DNA of 64,000 nucleotides from Candidatus Kaiserbacteria bacterium (GCA_016182485.1 JACPGH010000002.1:1-64000), one strand, 5' to 3'; positions 1 through 8,298 are shown, numbered from the stretch's first letter. Notes: generated from the letters alone by a model not told the origin. A program made the numbers and translations.

Positions 1-15
1 CTGCCCTGCAGCAGG

Positions 16-52
16 GCGATTTCTCGCGTATTTTGTTCATACACGAGAAATT
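16..52. repeat. Inverted repeat around a possible divergent start
   Basis: Arms reading ATTTCTCG and CGAGAAAT face each other across about 15 nt. On the reverse strand an ATG at 41-39 lies in the loop and opens a frame that runs off the left edge (M-N-K-I-R-E-K). A dyad spanning or abutting a start codon recurs twice more in this window (near 16063 and 53834). Whether a reverse-strand gene really starts here cannot be judged from 40 bases. Confidence 0.35.
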
Positions 53-192
53 GTGGCCCAATTAGACAAAAGGCGGCCGAACTATGCGCCGCTTTCCGAA
101 GCTCATCAACCGAATTTTTCAGTCAAAGTCCCTATAGGATGAAATTGACTACACGTTTTCGCCAGTTGGATTTACATGGCATAATTGGGCCA

Positions 193-930
193 ATGCGCAT
201 CAGCTTCGTCATCCCGGCGTACAACGAGGAGAAAAATCTGCCGAAATGCTTGGACTCTGTCGCGCGCGAGCTCGCCCGGACGCACTGCGACGCGGAGGTC
301 ATCGTCGTGAACAACGCGAGTACCGATCGCACGGGCGAGCTCGCGCGCGGCTATTCGTGGGTGCGCGTCGTGGATGAATCGCGCAAGGGTCTGACGCGCG
401 CGCGGCAAGCCGGCTTCGCCGCTTCGAGCGGCGACATCATCGCTAATATCGACTCCGACACCGTCGTACCCGAAGGCTGGTTGGCGAAAGTGTTGCGCGA
501 ATTCGAGCGCGACGAGCGGCTCATCGCGCTCTCCGGTCCCTATATTTATTACGACTTACCGGCATACCACCGGGCGCTCGTGCGGCTCTTTTATATAGGC
601 GGCTATCTTTCGCATATCTTCAATCACCACCTGCTCAAGGGCGGCGCGATGCTCCAGGGAGGGAATTTCATATTGCGCAGAGAGCCTCTTGAAAAGATCG
701 GCGGCTTCGACACCTCGATAGAGTTCTACGGCGAGGATACGGATATCGCGAAGCGTATGAGCAAGGTTGGGAAGGTGAAATGGACGTTCGCCCTGCCGAT
801 GTACACCTCCGGCCGCCGCCTGGCTAACGAGGGCGTCTTTAGGACTGGCATGCGTTACGCCGCCAATTATTTTTACACGCTATTCTTCGGCAAGCCTCTC
901 ACCAAGACGTACTCAGATATTCGTAGTTAA
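193..930 (+). CDS. Family 2 glycosyltransferase
   Basis: This encodes a 245-residue GT-A fold glycosyltransferase of family 2, which moves a sugar from an activated donor to a lipid or polysaccharide acceptor at the inner face of the membrane. It opens with the donor-binding strand SFVIPAYNEEKNLPKCLDS. A metal-binding DSD lies in NIDSDTVVPEGW and a catalytic-type ED in YGEDTDIAKRM. I start at the ATG at 193 because the family motif begins there. The frame is open upstream to an ATG at 139 and beyond, but those residues look non-coding. No long C-terminal membrane region is present, so it may act as a soluble enzyme. The acceptor is unknown. A degenerate CCTATAGG site lies just upstream at 131-138. 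Confidence 0.85.
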   Translation: MRISFVIPAYNEEKNLPKCLDSVARELARTHCDAEVIVVNNASTDRTGELARGYSWVRVVDESRKGLTRARQAGFAASSGDIIANIDSDTVVPEGWLAKVLREFERDERLIALSGPYIYYDLPAYHRALVRLFYIGGYLSHIFNHHLLKGGAMLQGGNFILRREPLEKIGGFDTSIEFYGEDTDIAKRMSKVGKVKWTFALPMYTSGRRLANEGVFRTGMRYAANYFYTLFFGKPLTKTYSDIRS

Positions 931-939
931 GAAAATCTT

Positions 940-1890
940 CTAGCGCTTCTTGATCCAAAGATAGATGTCTTCGAGCGCCTTTACGCCGTCGCCGGCGGCA
1001 ATGTTGTTCTGGTGATAGAGCTCGTCCGTCGCATCACCGGCGGCCCAGACACCCTCCAGATTCGTGCGCTGATTACGCGGCTCTACCTTGATGCGCCGTA
1101 GCTCGTCGAGCTCGATTACATTTTTAGCGAAATTCGTATTCGGCATCACGCCAATCTCGACGAAGACGCCGGAAACGGGAAGTTCGCGTATCTCACCGGA
1201 CTCCTTGTCCTTGTATTTCAATCCGGACACGAATTGTTCCCCGATTACTTCTGTTGGTTCTGCATTCCTGATAGCGCGCATGTTCGGATGCGCGAGCGCC
1301 TTCTCGATCGTTACGGGATCGGCCTTGAACTCGCGGTTGCGATGAATGAGAGTTACGGATTTAGCGTAGGCCAGGAGCTGGAGCGCCGTCTCGAAGCCCG
1401 CATTGCCGCCCCCAACGACCGCGACATCCATGCCGGCGAAGAGCGGCCCGTCGCAGGAGGCGCAGTAGGTGACGCCCTTGTTCTCGAATTTCGCCGCGCC
1501 CGGCACCTCGAGCCTCTTGCGGCTCGCGCCGGAAGCGATTAGGACGGCCTTGGCAGGGAATTCGCCCGCTTTCGTTTTCACGATGAAACTCTCCGAGCTC
1601 CTTTCAAGCGAGGCGACAGTTTCGCCGAGAGCGAGGGTCAAGGTAGAATTCCTTCCGCCGGAAGCTGGTCCGCCTCCGGCGGAGACGGCTACTAGGTGCG
1701 CATGAAGCAATTTAGCCAGGTCGGTGCCGCTTACTTTCGGCGTGCCGATCCAGTTCTCAATGCCCTCGGAAACGGAAGACTGCCCGCCGATCTCTGGAGT
1801 AATGAGAACGGTCTTAAGCTGTTTGCGGGCGGCATAGATAGCCGCCGCCACACCTGCCGGCCCGCCGCCGATAATGACGAGATCGTTCAT
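940..1890 (-). CDS. trxB: Thioredoxin reductase (TrxB-like)
   Basis: This 316-residue flavoprotein would pass electrons from NADPH through FAD and a redox disulfide to thioredoxin. It has the FAD motif IIGGGPAGVAAA at the N-terminus, the active-site CASCDG (the family usually has CATCDG), the NAD(P) motif VVGGGNAGFE and the C-terminal GVWAAGDATDE. The start is the ATG at 1890, because GGGPAG follows at once. A CATAAT -10 box ends 6 nt before it, suggesting a leaderless mRNA. An extra loop (AGGGPASGG) is encoded by a palindrome at 1654-1683 and looks like an in-frame repeat insertion. It could be a ferredoxin/flavodoxin-type reductase, but the CxxC favours TrxB. Confidence 0.9.
   Translation of the reverse strand: MNDLVIIGGGPAGVAAAIYAARKQLKTVLITPEIGGQSSVSEGIENWIGTPKVSGTDLAKLLHAHLVAVSAGGGPASGGRNSTLTLALGETVASLERSSESFIVKTKAGEFPAKAVLIASGASRKRLEVPGAAKFENKGVTYCASCDGPLFAGMDVAVVGGGNAGFETALQLLAYAKSVTLIHRNREFKADPVTIEKALAHPNMRAIRNAEPTEVIGEQFVSGLKYKDKESGEIRELPVSGVFVEIGVMPNTNFAKNVIELDELRRIKVEPRNQRTNLEGVWAAGDATDELYHQNNIAAGDGVKALEDIYLWIKKR
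1654..1683. repeat. In-frame palindromic insert in trxB
   Basis: An imperfect palindrome built from TCCGCCGGA and TCCGCCTCCGGCGGA-type arms encodes a glycine-rich loop between conserved trxB blocks. The frame is preserved. Confidence 0.55.
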
Positions 1891-1896
1891 AAAAGT

Positions 1897-1902
1897 ATTA
1901 TG
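1897..1902 (-). promoter_or_regulatory. -10 box of trxB, leaderless
   Basis: CATAAT on the reverse strand ends 6 nt upstream of the chosen ATG. There is no Shine-Dalgarno sequence. Confidence 0.45.
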
Positions 1903-1910
1903 CGGTAGGC

Positions 1911-1952
1911 AGTAGGCAGTAGGCAAGTGGAATGGGTAGGTGGAATGGGTAG
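1911..1952. repeat. Short tandem repeats upstream of trxB
   Basis: A GTAGGCA heptamer is repeated three times and is followed by two copies of the 13-mer GTGGAATGGGTAG. They lie between trxB and the paired palindromes and have no visible coding role. Confidence 0.6.
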
Positions 1953-1956
1953 GAAG

Positions 1957-2029
1957 TAAGCTGTGAAGGTCTGACCTTCACAGCTTAACGTCGGGATGCT
2001 ACAGCTTGTGAAGGTCAGACCTTCACAAG
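1957..2029. repeat. Paired palindrome, pair 1
   Basis: Two perfect palindromes with the core GTGAAGGTC-W-GACCTTCAC lie at 1957-1987 and 2005-2029, with centres 45 bp apart. They separate trxB from a small lipoprotein gene. The same paired arrangement recurs five more times in the window. Transcribed, each unit would form a hairpin. Confidence 0.9.
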
Positions 2030-2062
2030 GTTCACAGGAATGGAAACAGGGATGGAAATACA

Positions 2063-2088
2063 GAGGCGGCGGGAGTACCCGCCGCCTC
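2063..2088. terminator. Strong hairpin after the lipoprotein gene
   Basis: GAGGCGGCGGG and CCCGCCGCCTC form an 11-bp stem with an AGTA loop. It lies 3' of the reverse-strand gene ending at 2123 and probably ends that transcript. No long U tract follows. Confidence 0.6.
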
Positions 2089-2122
2089 GTTCTGCCGGCC
2101 AACGTTGACCGAGCTCTGCCGA

Positions 2123-2278
2123 TCAGCGTTGACCGACGAGTCCTTGAGCAGTCTTGCCGGCCGGCTGAGCCTCCTGGAGGACATGGCCTTGCACCCGGAT
2201 CTCATAGCCCGCACATCCTGCACTCGCGAGAGCGAATGCGGCGAGCGCTGCTGCCTGAAGCGCCAAGAATCTCCGCAT
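2123..2278 (-). CDS. Small predicted lipoprotein
   Basis: A 51-residue reading frame begins MRRFLALQAAALAAFALA and continues to a lipobox-like ASAGC, so the mature lipoprotein would start at Cys-22 with only about 30 residues. A strong Shine-Dalgarno GGGAGG precedes the ATG at 2278, and a strong hairpin follows the stop. No family is recognised. It belongs to the set of small exported proteins here that have a Shine-Dalgarno and hairpin and lie next to a paired palindrome. The signal peptide and ribosome binding site make it likely to be real despite its size. Confidence 0.6.
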   Translation of the reverse strand: MRRFLALQAAALAAFALASAGCAGYEIRVQGHVLQEAQPAGKTAQGLVGQR

Positions 2279-2333
2279 CGGTCGCCTCCCAGCGAGAGGT
2301 TAACTTCCGCCTCTCAGTATACCTAAATTAATT

Positions 2334-3566
2334 CTATTTTTTATGCCTGCGCAGGAAAGCGGGAATAGCGCCCCAGGCCTCGTCGTCTTCGTGAATGACC
2401 GATGGGATAGGTTCGCGTTTGTGCGGCAGCGCGGTGACTATCGGCTCCTCTTTCTCCTCCTTGACTTCTCTCGGTTCGGGCTTCGCGTCGATCTTCTCTT
2501 CGCGCTTCAGGATCTCATGATAGATACGCCCGTGCTCTTCCTCCCTCTTTTCCGTCGGCATGGAGAAGAGAGAGCGCTCCGGGCCGGCGTGAGCGGCGTG
2601 CGAGGCTCCTTCGGGGAAACCGGTCGCGATAACGATTATGCGGATCTGGCCCTTCTTCAGCGACTCGTCTTTCATGATACCGAAGATGATCTTCGCGTTC
2701 TTGTCCACTGACTCGCTGATGACCTTCGCGGCATCCTGCACCTCCATAATGCCCAGGTCGTCGGAGCCGGCGACGACGAAGAGGATGCCCTTCGCGCCGG
2801 AAATGGAGATATCAAGGAGCGGGGAATTGACGGCGCGCTGGGCTGCGTCCTTCGCCCGGTCGTCGCCTTCCGCGACGCCGATGCCCATCAGGGTCGGGCC
2901 GGCGCCCTCCATTATCGCCTTGATATCATTGAAGTCCGTATTGATGTCGCCCGGCGTCGTGATGATGTCGGAAACTCCCTCGACTGCCTGCCGCAGTATC
3001 TCGTCGCAGAGCGCGAACGCGTTTTTCGCCGACGTGTTCTTCTCGACGATGGAGAGCAGCTTGTCGTTCGGTATCACGATGAACGCATCCACTTCTTTCT
3101 TCAGTTCCGAGAGGCCTCGTTCGGCGATCTCTTTGCGTTGCGCGCCTTCGAACGAGAACGGCTTGGTGACCACGGCGATTACGAGCGCGCCGACTTCCTT
3201 CGCGATCTTAGCCACGATCGGAGCGCCGCCCGTGCCCGTGCCGCCGCCGAGCCCGCAAGTGATGAAGACCATATCGCTTCCCGAGAGCGCTTCCTGGATT
3301 TCCTGTCTCGTTTCTTCCGCAGCGCGCTTGCCGAGTTCCGGATTCATGCCCGTGCCGAGGCCGCGCGTCAGATTCTTGCCGATGTGGATCTTGCGCTTCG
3401 CCGCGGAGCGGTGGAGATCCTGCGCGTCCGAGTTGACGGTGACGAACTCGACATTACGCACCTTCGAGCTGATCATGTGATTGACCGCATTGCCTCCCGA
3501 ACCGCCCACGCCCACCACCCTAATGCGTGCGAACGTCTCGATCTCCGGTTCTATGCGTTTAGACAT
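2334..3566 (-). CDS. ftsZ: Cell division GTPase FtsZ
   Basis: This 410-residue tubulin homologue polymerises with GTP into the division ring. The tubulin signature GGGTGTG is at residues 107-113, the N-terminal VVGVGGSGGNAVNHM binds nucleotide, and the T7-loop region NTDFNDIKAIM carries the acidic residues that complete the GTPase site of the next subunit. The C-terminus IPAFLRRHKK is the usual conserved peptide that binds FtsA. I start at the ATG at 3566 (MSKRIE), not at the upstream codons at 3593. It is the last gene of the reverse-strand run rpsU-ybeY-ftsA-ftsZ. The C-terminal linker is rich in Glu and Lys. Confidence 0.97.
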   Translation of the reverse strand: MSKRIEPEIETFARIRVVGVGGSGGNAVNHMISSKVRNVEFVTVNSDAQDLHRSAAKRKIHIGKNLTRGLGTGMNPELGKRAAEETRQEIQEALSGSDMVFITCGLGGGTGTGGAPIVAKIAKEVGALVIAVVTKPFSFEGAQRKEIAERGLSELKKEVDAFIVIPNDKLLSIVEKNTSAKNAFALCDEILRQAVEGVSDIITTPGDINTDFNDIKAIMEGAGPTLMGIGVAEGDDRAKDAAQRAVNSPLLDISISGAKGILFVVAGSDDLGIMEVQDAAKVISESVDKNAKIIFGIMKDESLKKGQIRIIVIATGFPEGASHAAHAGPERSLFSMPTEKREEEHGRIYHEILKREEKIDAKPEPREVKEEKEEPIVTALPHKREPIPSVIHEDDEAWGAIPAFLRRHKK

Positions 3567-3614
3567 ATAAATTATGTTCTCGTGAACCATCATAGCAGAA
3601 CGCGGGCATCTGCA

Positions 3615-3707
3615 AATATTGACAAACTAGCTAACTAGGCTCTAGGCATTAGGCCCTAGCCGGAAAGATGCCTGCTAATGCCTAGCGCCTAGCGCCTGTC
3701 CGAGGGC
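3615..3707. repeat. CTAGGC-rich inverted repeats between ftsA and ftsZ
   Basis: The spacer holds several CTAGGC/GCCTAG units, including the arms CTAGGCATTAGG and CTAATGCCTAG facing each other. Related GCCTA-rich sequence occurs again at 18553-18575. The spacer may carry an ftsZ promoter, but none stands out. Confidence 0.4.
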
Positions 3708-4868
3708 CTAGGGAAGAAATTGGCGCAGGAATTTCCCGAACGCCAGCGAGAAATGCTTCTTGGGAGAACTGGTATCTCCGGTAAGGCCCCAGAAAGCGAG
3801 CCCGTATGCGACGGCCCAGGTGGCGTCGCGGATCTTGGTATCGGTGGCGATTCGAAACTCGGCGAGCCGCGCAGGAAGCTTGAGCGAGGAACGGGCGATA
3901 TCGCTTATCGTGCCAATACCGGCGCCCCCGCCGGAAATAATGATGCCCGCAGGCAGCGGCCCGCGGCGGCCAAGCGACTTCAGGTGCTTGTCCATGAGCG
4001 CGAACATCGTCGCGAGCCGGCCTGAAATTAGATCGTCCACTTTCTTGCGCGGATACATCTGGCCTGAGAGCCGCCCTATCTTGACACGCTCCGCTTCTTC
4101 GAGAGAGATGCGCAATCCGAGCGCGATGTCGTCAGTGATATGGCTCGAGCCGGTAGGGAATACTTTTACCGAGACGGGAATCCCTTCGTCGTACACGACG
4201 ATCGAGACTGTTTCCGCGCCGATATTGGCCAGCACGCAGCCTTTCATCTTCTGATCTCCTTCGAGCAGGACATAAGAGCCCGCGAGCGGGGAGGCCATCT
4301 GGTCAATGATCTCAATATCCGCTGCCTCGACTGCTTGAACGAGGCTCTCCTCATGCTGCGCAAGGCAGGTGACGAACAGGTAATCCACCTCGAGCCGCAC
4401 CCCTTTCATGCCGACCGGATTCCCAAAGACCTTGGCTCCGTCGACGCGGTACTCGAGAGGAATGCTGTGCAGGACGTTGCGATTCAGGAATCCCGGAGCA
4501 GCGGCCTCATGGGCCGACTGAGCCGCTTTTTCAAGGTCGAGCGCCGTGATTTCCTGGTCCGCTCTCGAGATGATCGCGAACCCAGTCGCACGCGCCTCGT
4601 CAAGCGAGATGCCGCCAATGGCCAGGAAGCAGCTCTTTATCGGAACTCTCGCAGTCGCCTCTGCCTGCGCCCGGGCCTTGCGGATGCTCTCCGTAACTTC
4701 TTCCTTATCTACTATGTAACCGCGACGCATTCCCTTAGACTCGGCGAGCCCGGTGCCGAGGATCCGCAGCTGACGCGCGCGAGTGCGCGGATCAACGAGT
4801 TCTTCAACGACGACCAGTTTTACCTGGTAGGTCCCTATGTCGATTCCGGTGGCGATGCGCCGCTTCAT
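3708..4868 (-). CDS. ftsA: Cell division protein FtsA
   Basis: This 386-residue actin-like ATPase anchors FtsZ filaments to the membrane. It has the phosphate-1 motif ATGIDIGTYQVKLVVVE, a SHS2-type 1C subdomain after residue 80, the phosphate-2/adenosine region IIISGGGAGIGTISDIA, and an amphipathic C-terminal tail ending KFLRQFLP that would bind membrane. The ATG at 4868 overlaps the end of ybeY by about 65 nt, so the two are probably co-transcribed. FtsZ follows after about 140 nt. The size and motifs are normal for the family. Confidence 0.95.
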   Translation of the reverse strand: MKRRIATGIDIGTYQVKLVVVEELVDPRTRARQLRILGTGLAESKGMRRGYIVDKEEVTESIRKARAQAEATARVPIKSCFLAIGGISLDEARATGFAIISRADQEITALDLEKAAQSAHEAAAPGFLNRNVLHSIPLEYRVDGAKVFGNPVGMKGVRLEVDYLFVTCLAQHEESLVQAVEAADIEIIDQMASPLAGSYVLLEGDQKMKGCVLANIGAETVSIVVYDEGIPVSVKVFPTGSSHITDDIALGLRISLEEAERVKIGRLSGQMYPRKKVDDLISGRLATMFALMDKHLKSLGRRGPLPAGIIISGGGAGIGTISDIARSSLKLPARLAEFRIATDTKIRDATWAVAYGLAFWGLTGDTSSPKKHFSLAFGKFLRQFLP

Positions 4869-5289
4869 GAGAAATATCTATGCGCGAATCGCTGCTCGCA
4901 CCCCGCACCAGCAGGTAGCGCGCGAGCAGCGCTTGTTCACGTCTCTCCATCGTACCGCCATGAGCCCATCCCTTCAAATGCAGTAACCCGTGGATAAATA
5001 GCAGAAGCTGGAAGTTGGCAGTCGAAAGCTTAAAGTCGGGAGCCTGCTTGGCGGCTTCGGAAGGGCAGATTATTATCTCACCAGATTTCTTGCCGACCAC
5101 ATATGAAAGTACGTTTGGCACGTATGCTTTCCGCCGCAATTTCTTGTTCAACATGCGCGCTCGCTCGGGCCCGACGAAGGCTAAGGAGATTTCCCAGCCG
5201 GGCAGAGTCTCGGCAGCGATTGTTGACAAGGGCCAGCCCGTCCAAACTTTCTGATTTGGGCGGGCGAGGCTGCGTATCGAAACCGCCAT
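4804..5289 (-). CDS. ybeY: Endoribonuclease YbeY
   Basis: This 161-residue zinc-dependent endoribonuclease acts in 16S rRNA 3' maturation and ribosome quality control. The metal-binding motif H-x3-H-x5-H is present in HGLLHLKGWAHGG (His-100, His-104, His-110). The N-terminal half is short but typical. The C-terminus beyond the motif runs on for about 50 residues and overlaps the ftsA start, ending in a basic tail unlike the usual ending. A slightly misplaced stop, or real overlap coding, is possible. It starts 2 nt after the rpsU stop, in an operon linking ribosome maturation and division. Confidence 0.85.
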   Translation of the reverse strand: MAVSIRSLARPNQKVWTGWPLSTIAAETLPGWEISLAFVGPERARMLNKKLRRKAYVPNVLSYVVGKKSGEIIICPSEAAKQAPDFKLSTANFQLLLFIHGLLHLKGWAHGGTMERREQALLARYLLVRGASSDSRIDISHEAAHRHRNRHRDLPGKTGRR

Positions 5290-5291
5290 TA

Positions 5292-5558
5292 CTATTTGCG
5301 CGCGCCTTTGCGTGCGTTCTTGCGCGCTTCGGGGTCTATCTTGCCCAGCTTCACGAGCTCGATGTACTGCGCTCGGCGCTTCTGAAAAATGAGTGCCCGC
5401 TTATGTCCGACATTCTTCGAGCGGGACCGCTCGTGATACCTGCGGCCCCGCACCTCGCGCACGATGCCGAGCCCCTGCGCTTTGCGGGTAAAGCGACGGA
5501 TGAGGGCCATCGAGCTCTCATTCTTGCCGCGCCGTACTTCTATCCTAGTTCCTGACAT
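5292..5558 (-). CDS. rpsU: Ribosomal protein bS21
   Basis: This 88-residue basic protein of the small subunit matches bS21. The core TRIEVRRGKNESSMALIRRF is followed by a VREVRGRRYHERSRSKN stretch and a basic helical tail. bS21 is often 58-70 residues, so this form has a long Lys/Arg C-terminus. The start at 5558 fits the family, and an upstream extension to 5726 does not. bS21 sits near the anti-Shine-Dalgarno region of the ribosome, which is notable in a genome where many genes appear leaderless. It heads the ybeY-ftsA-ftsZ run. Confidence 0.9.
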   Translation of the reverse strand: MSGTRIEVRRGKNESSMALIRRFTRKAQGLGIVREVRGRRYHERSRSKNVGHKRALIFQKRRAQYIELVKLGKIDPEARKNARKGARK

Positions 5559-5655
5559 TATGAACGACTGTAGCACAGAAGCCCGCACGCTGTCCATCAC
5601 CGACTCTTCATGGCCTCCCCGGTACCGTTTCTCTATTATTCGTAAGGCGTTTTGT

Positions 5656-5814
5656 ATGAAAATAGCCACTTGCCCTGAATGCGGATTCGTCGAGAACGGC
5701 TCATCCGATAAGGACGTGATGAGCAAGATGGAAAGTCATATTAGCAACGAACACCCGGAGGGTGACGCGAAAAAGATGATGAAATCCGCAGAGAGGTCGT
5801 TAGCGGACGAGTGA
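5656..5814 (+). CDS. Small DUF1059-like protein
   Basis: This is a 52-residue cytoplasmic protein starting MKIATCPECGFVENGSSDKD. A CxxCG pair near the N-terminus and a later HISNEHPE segment resemble the DUF1059 family, whose function is unknown. Cys and His spacing suggests metal binding but this is not proven. The ATG at 5656 lies in the gap after divergent rpsU, and the gene ends 2 nt before the convergent HisRS-like gene. The upstream in-frame stretch from 5464 overlaps rpsU antisense and is rejected. Confidence 0.65.
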   Translation: MKIATCPECGFVENGSSDKDVMSKMESHISNEHPEGDAKKMMKSAERSLADE

Positions 5815-5815
5815 T

Positions 5816-7021
5816 TTAAGCAATAGCCTTTAGGCGTTCCGTGAGGCCCGCGAGCGGTAGGCTTATTTCTTCCTGCGTGTGACGGTTGCGTAAGATTACC
5901 GAACTCTCGAGCGCTTCTTTGCGCCCCATGATCAGCAGATATGGCGAGCCCTGTCTCTCGGCCAAATTCAGCTGGTCAATGAGAGATTCAACCCCGATAT
6001 GCTGCGAGAGCGAGACGCGCGCTCTATGGAAATCTTCGGCCAGGCGGATAGAGAGCCGCTTCGCCTCATCGCCGATGTGGACGAAGGAAAATCGCACGCG
6101 CGAATGCCTGCTTTTGGCTGCGACGGTGCCGCTCGCCGACAATTGCAGTATCGCGGCTGTGGCGCTCTGCGGACCGCCGGGAAAGAAATGATGCAGGAAC
6201 TCTCCGTATCGAGAGCCCCAGGCGATCCGTCGCCCTCCGGTGAGGATCTCGAAGCACAGATCATTCCATGCTCCGCCGCGGGAGAAGAGCGTGCGCGCGA
6301 GCTCATAGGGCGTGTCCGTCATCTCGAGGTATTCGAGAAGGTCCTCGAACCGTTTGCGGCTCGAATCAGAAAGATGCTCGGTGGGAGCCGGCAGCTCATC
6401 GGCATAGTCGCGCCCGACGGAGGCGGTTCCGCCGGCGGGCGCGATGAGAAGGCCGGCCGCCTCGAGCGTATCGCGCTTCGCGCAGGAAAGGCAGTCTTCG
6501 GGAAGATTGCACGCGCGCTTTTTGAAAAAGTTCGAAAGTTCTCGCGCGTACCGCGCGCGTGTTTCCTTATCGCCCATGGAATTGACCCGGAGCACCGGCT
6601 CTTCATGGAAGAGGTCGCGCACTAGAGTCATGAGAGCGCGTATGACGACGGCATCGGTGAGCGCCCGATCCGCCCCGAACGCATGGAACTGCACCGTGAC
6701 TTTCTTCTGCACGGGCCGGCTCGCCTCGCTGGAGCTCCGGCGAAGCGGGCCGGGGGCAATATTGGTGTGCCAGATAAAGAGGGGCTGCCGATTCGGCAGG
6801 GCGAGCCCTCCCTCGCGGCACTGCCGCAGAAAACTGGCAACCGTCTCGGCAACGGGATCGAGACTTACGCTGTCGAGCGTTGCGGGATTCGCGGAGGCTT
6901 CTTTCTTATGTAGGCCGCGGGTTTTCTCGGTCAATTCCGAGAGCGGAGTGAATCCGTAATACTGGCTGACCGCGCGCGCTTTATTCCAAAGTTCCTCAGC
7001 CGGTACGGTATCGCGGATCAT
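5816..7021 (-). CDS. HisRS-like protein with degenerate active site
   Basis: This 401-residue protein has the overall plan of histidyl-tRNA synthetase. A class II core starts with AVSQYYGFTPLSELTE, and a C-terminal anticodon-binding domain runs from about residue 310 (SLSQHIGVESLIDQLNLAE to VILRNRHTQEEISLPL). The catalytic signatures are changed. The FRYERPQ motif 2 loop is absent, and the LVRGLDYY-type histidine signature has become RTLFSRGGAWNDLCFEIL. It is therefore unlikely to charge tRNA-His alone and may be a regulatory or tRNA-sensing paralogue, like HisZ or Gcn2 HisRS-like domains. A true hisS is not in the window. It lies just upstream of lepB. Confidence 0.7.
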   Translation of the reverse strand: MIRDTVPAEELWNKARAVSQYYGFTPLSELTEKTRGLHKKEASANPATLDSVSLDPVAETVASFLRQCREGGLALPNRQPLFIWHTNIAPGPLRRSSSEASRPVQKKVTVQFHAFGADRALTDAVVIRALMTLVRDLFHEEPVLRVNSMGDKETRARYARELSNFFKKRACNLPEDCLSCAKRDTLEAAGLLIAPAGGTASVGRDYADELPAPTEHLSDSSRKRFEDLLEYLEMTDTPYELARTLFSRGGAWNDLCFEILTGGRRIAWGSRYGEFLHHFFPGGPQSATAAILQLSASGTVAAKSRHSRVRFSFVHIGDEAKRLSIRLAEDFHRARVSLSQHIGVESLIDQLNLAERQGSPYLLIMGRKEALESSVILRNRHTQEEISLPLAGLTERLKAIA

Positions 7022-7064
7022 GGTTCGACAGTACTCACCATGACCCTGAATGTAATTGAACAGG

Positions 7065-7646
7065 TCATAATGCCAGGGCGGTAGTAGTGCCAGTATCGAA
7101 GTAATTTACAGCGCCAGGAAAGAAGCCGAAACGCGTGATGGGCAGGAGGCGCAGGTCCACCCGGCCGATGATGTCTTTCCTCGGCAGAGGTCCCCATGCG
7201 CGAGAATCGGAACTATTAGGGCGGTTGTCGCCGAGCACATAGTACTCGCCGGCGGCCAGCGTGACCTTGTTGGTATAAGTGGCGTCTTCGGCCACGACGT
7301 ATGGCTCTGTAAGGAGGAGGCGCGTGTTGTCTGGCTTGGTTATTGTGATGGTACCGCGATCTATCGAGATAGTCTCGCCCGGCAAACCCACGATACGCTT
7401 TATGTAGAAGATGGATGGATTAGCGGGGTAGCGGAAGACGACCACTTCCCCCCGTGCCGGCGCCTTGAAGCGGTAGAGGAACTCGTCCACTACAAGATAA
7501 TCGAGGTTCTCGAACGTCGGATGCATGGATTCGCCGTCCACGACGAACGGCGAGATGACGAACAGGCGGATCGGGATAACTACAACTATGATGAGGAGCG
7601 CCAGCGTGAAAAGATCTTTCAACAGACCTTTCCAGGAGTCAGACAT
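7065..7646 (-). CDS. lepB: Signal peptidase I
   Basis: This 193-residue membrane serine protease cleaves signal peptides of exported proteins. One N-terminal membrane segment (about 12-32) is followed by the catalytic serine in GESMHPT (Ser-40) and the general-base lysine in YIKRIVG (Lys-83). The family box GDNRPNSSDSRAWG comes later. It is the short, single-TM form. The ATG at 7646 is chosen over an upstream TTG, because a TACAAT -10 box ends 6 nt before it (leaderless arrangement). pth is transcribed divergently. Many exported proteins in this window would be its substrates. Confidence 0.95.
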   Translation of the reverse strand: MSDSWKGLLKDLFTLALLIIVVVIPIRLFVISPFVVDGESMHPTFENLDYLVVDEFLYRFKAPARGEVVVFRYPANPSIFYIKRIVGLPGETISIDRGTITITKPDNTRLLLTEPYVVAEDATYTNKVTLAAGEYYVLGDNRPNSSDSRAWGPLPRKDIIGRVDLRLLPITRFGFFPGAVNYFDTGTTTALAL

Positions 7647-7652
7647 GCGTGC

Positions 7653-7658
7653 ATTGTA
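7653..7658 (-). promoter_or_regulatory. -10 box of lepB, leaderless
   Basis: TACAAT on the reverse strand ends 6 nt before the lepB ATG. Confidence 0.5.
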
Positions 7659-7689
7659 CAAGCACCGGCGGTACGCGCAAGGTTCGTGC

Positions 7690-7695
7690 TAGGAT
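7690..7695 (+). promoter_or_regulatory. -10 box of pth, leaderless
   Basis: TAGGAT ends 6 nt before the pth ATG. There is no Shine-Dalgarno sequence. Confidence 0.45.
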
Positions 7696-7701
7696 TCTGG
7701 C

Positions 7702-8298
7702 ATGTCAATTGTGATTCTTGGACTGGGAAATCCGGGGAAGGAATACGAGAAGACGCGGCACAATGCGGGACGAAGCGCGGCGGAACTCTTCGCCAGGCAG
7801 GAAAAATTTGGCGACTTCGTTTTCAATAAAAAAGCAAATGCGCTAGTCTCCGCCCGCACCGTTGGAAGTGCGAAGTTGGAAGTTGTGTTACCGGAGACGA
7901 TGATGAATGCTTCCGGCAAAGCCGTCAGCGCATTTATTAAAACGCCAAAGGCCGCAAAGAACCTGCTCGTCATCCACGACGACCTAGATCTGCCGCTCGG
8001 TACACTTAAGATGGTGTTTGCGCGCGGCTCGGGCGGACATAAGGGCGTCGAGAGCATCATGCGCGCTATTAAAACGCAAAACTTCGCGCGCCTGCGCATC
8101 GGCATCTCAGCCGCCGGCAGAAGGAATCAAGCTAGAAAAGTCTCGGGGGAGGAGAAAGTCCTCAAGCATGTGATCGGCAAGTGGAAGCCGGGAGAAGAGG
8201 CGGCGTTAAAAAAAGTCCTGAAAAAAGCCGCTGAGGCTGCCGTGCTCTTCGCGCGCGAAGGTTTTGAAGCCGCAACTCAATTCGCGAACACGCGATAA
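7702..8298 (+). CDS. pth: Peptidyl-tRNA hydrolase
   Basis: This 198-residue esterase frees tRNA from peptidyl-tRNA that has dropped off the ribosome. Family residues are all present: Asn-10 and His-20 in LGNPGKEYEKTRHNAG, the asparagine in PETMMNASG (Asn-69), and Asp-93 in HDDLDLPLGTLK, followed by the SGGHKGVESI block. Length and start agree with the family. A Lys/Ala-rich C-terminal helix is typical. It is divergent from lepB, and a shared hairpin at 8313-8334 ends it against the convergent LysM-like gene. Confidence 0.97.
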   Translation: MSIVILGLGNPGKEYEKTRHNAGRSAAELFARQEKFGDFVFNKKANALVSARTVGSAKLEVVLPETMMNASGKAVSAFIKTPKAAKNLLVIHDDLDLPLGTLKMVFARGSGGHKGVESIMRAIKTQNFARLRIGISAAGRRNQARKVSGEEKVLKHVIGKWKPGEEAALKKVLKKAAEAAVLFAREGFEAATQFANTR

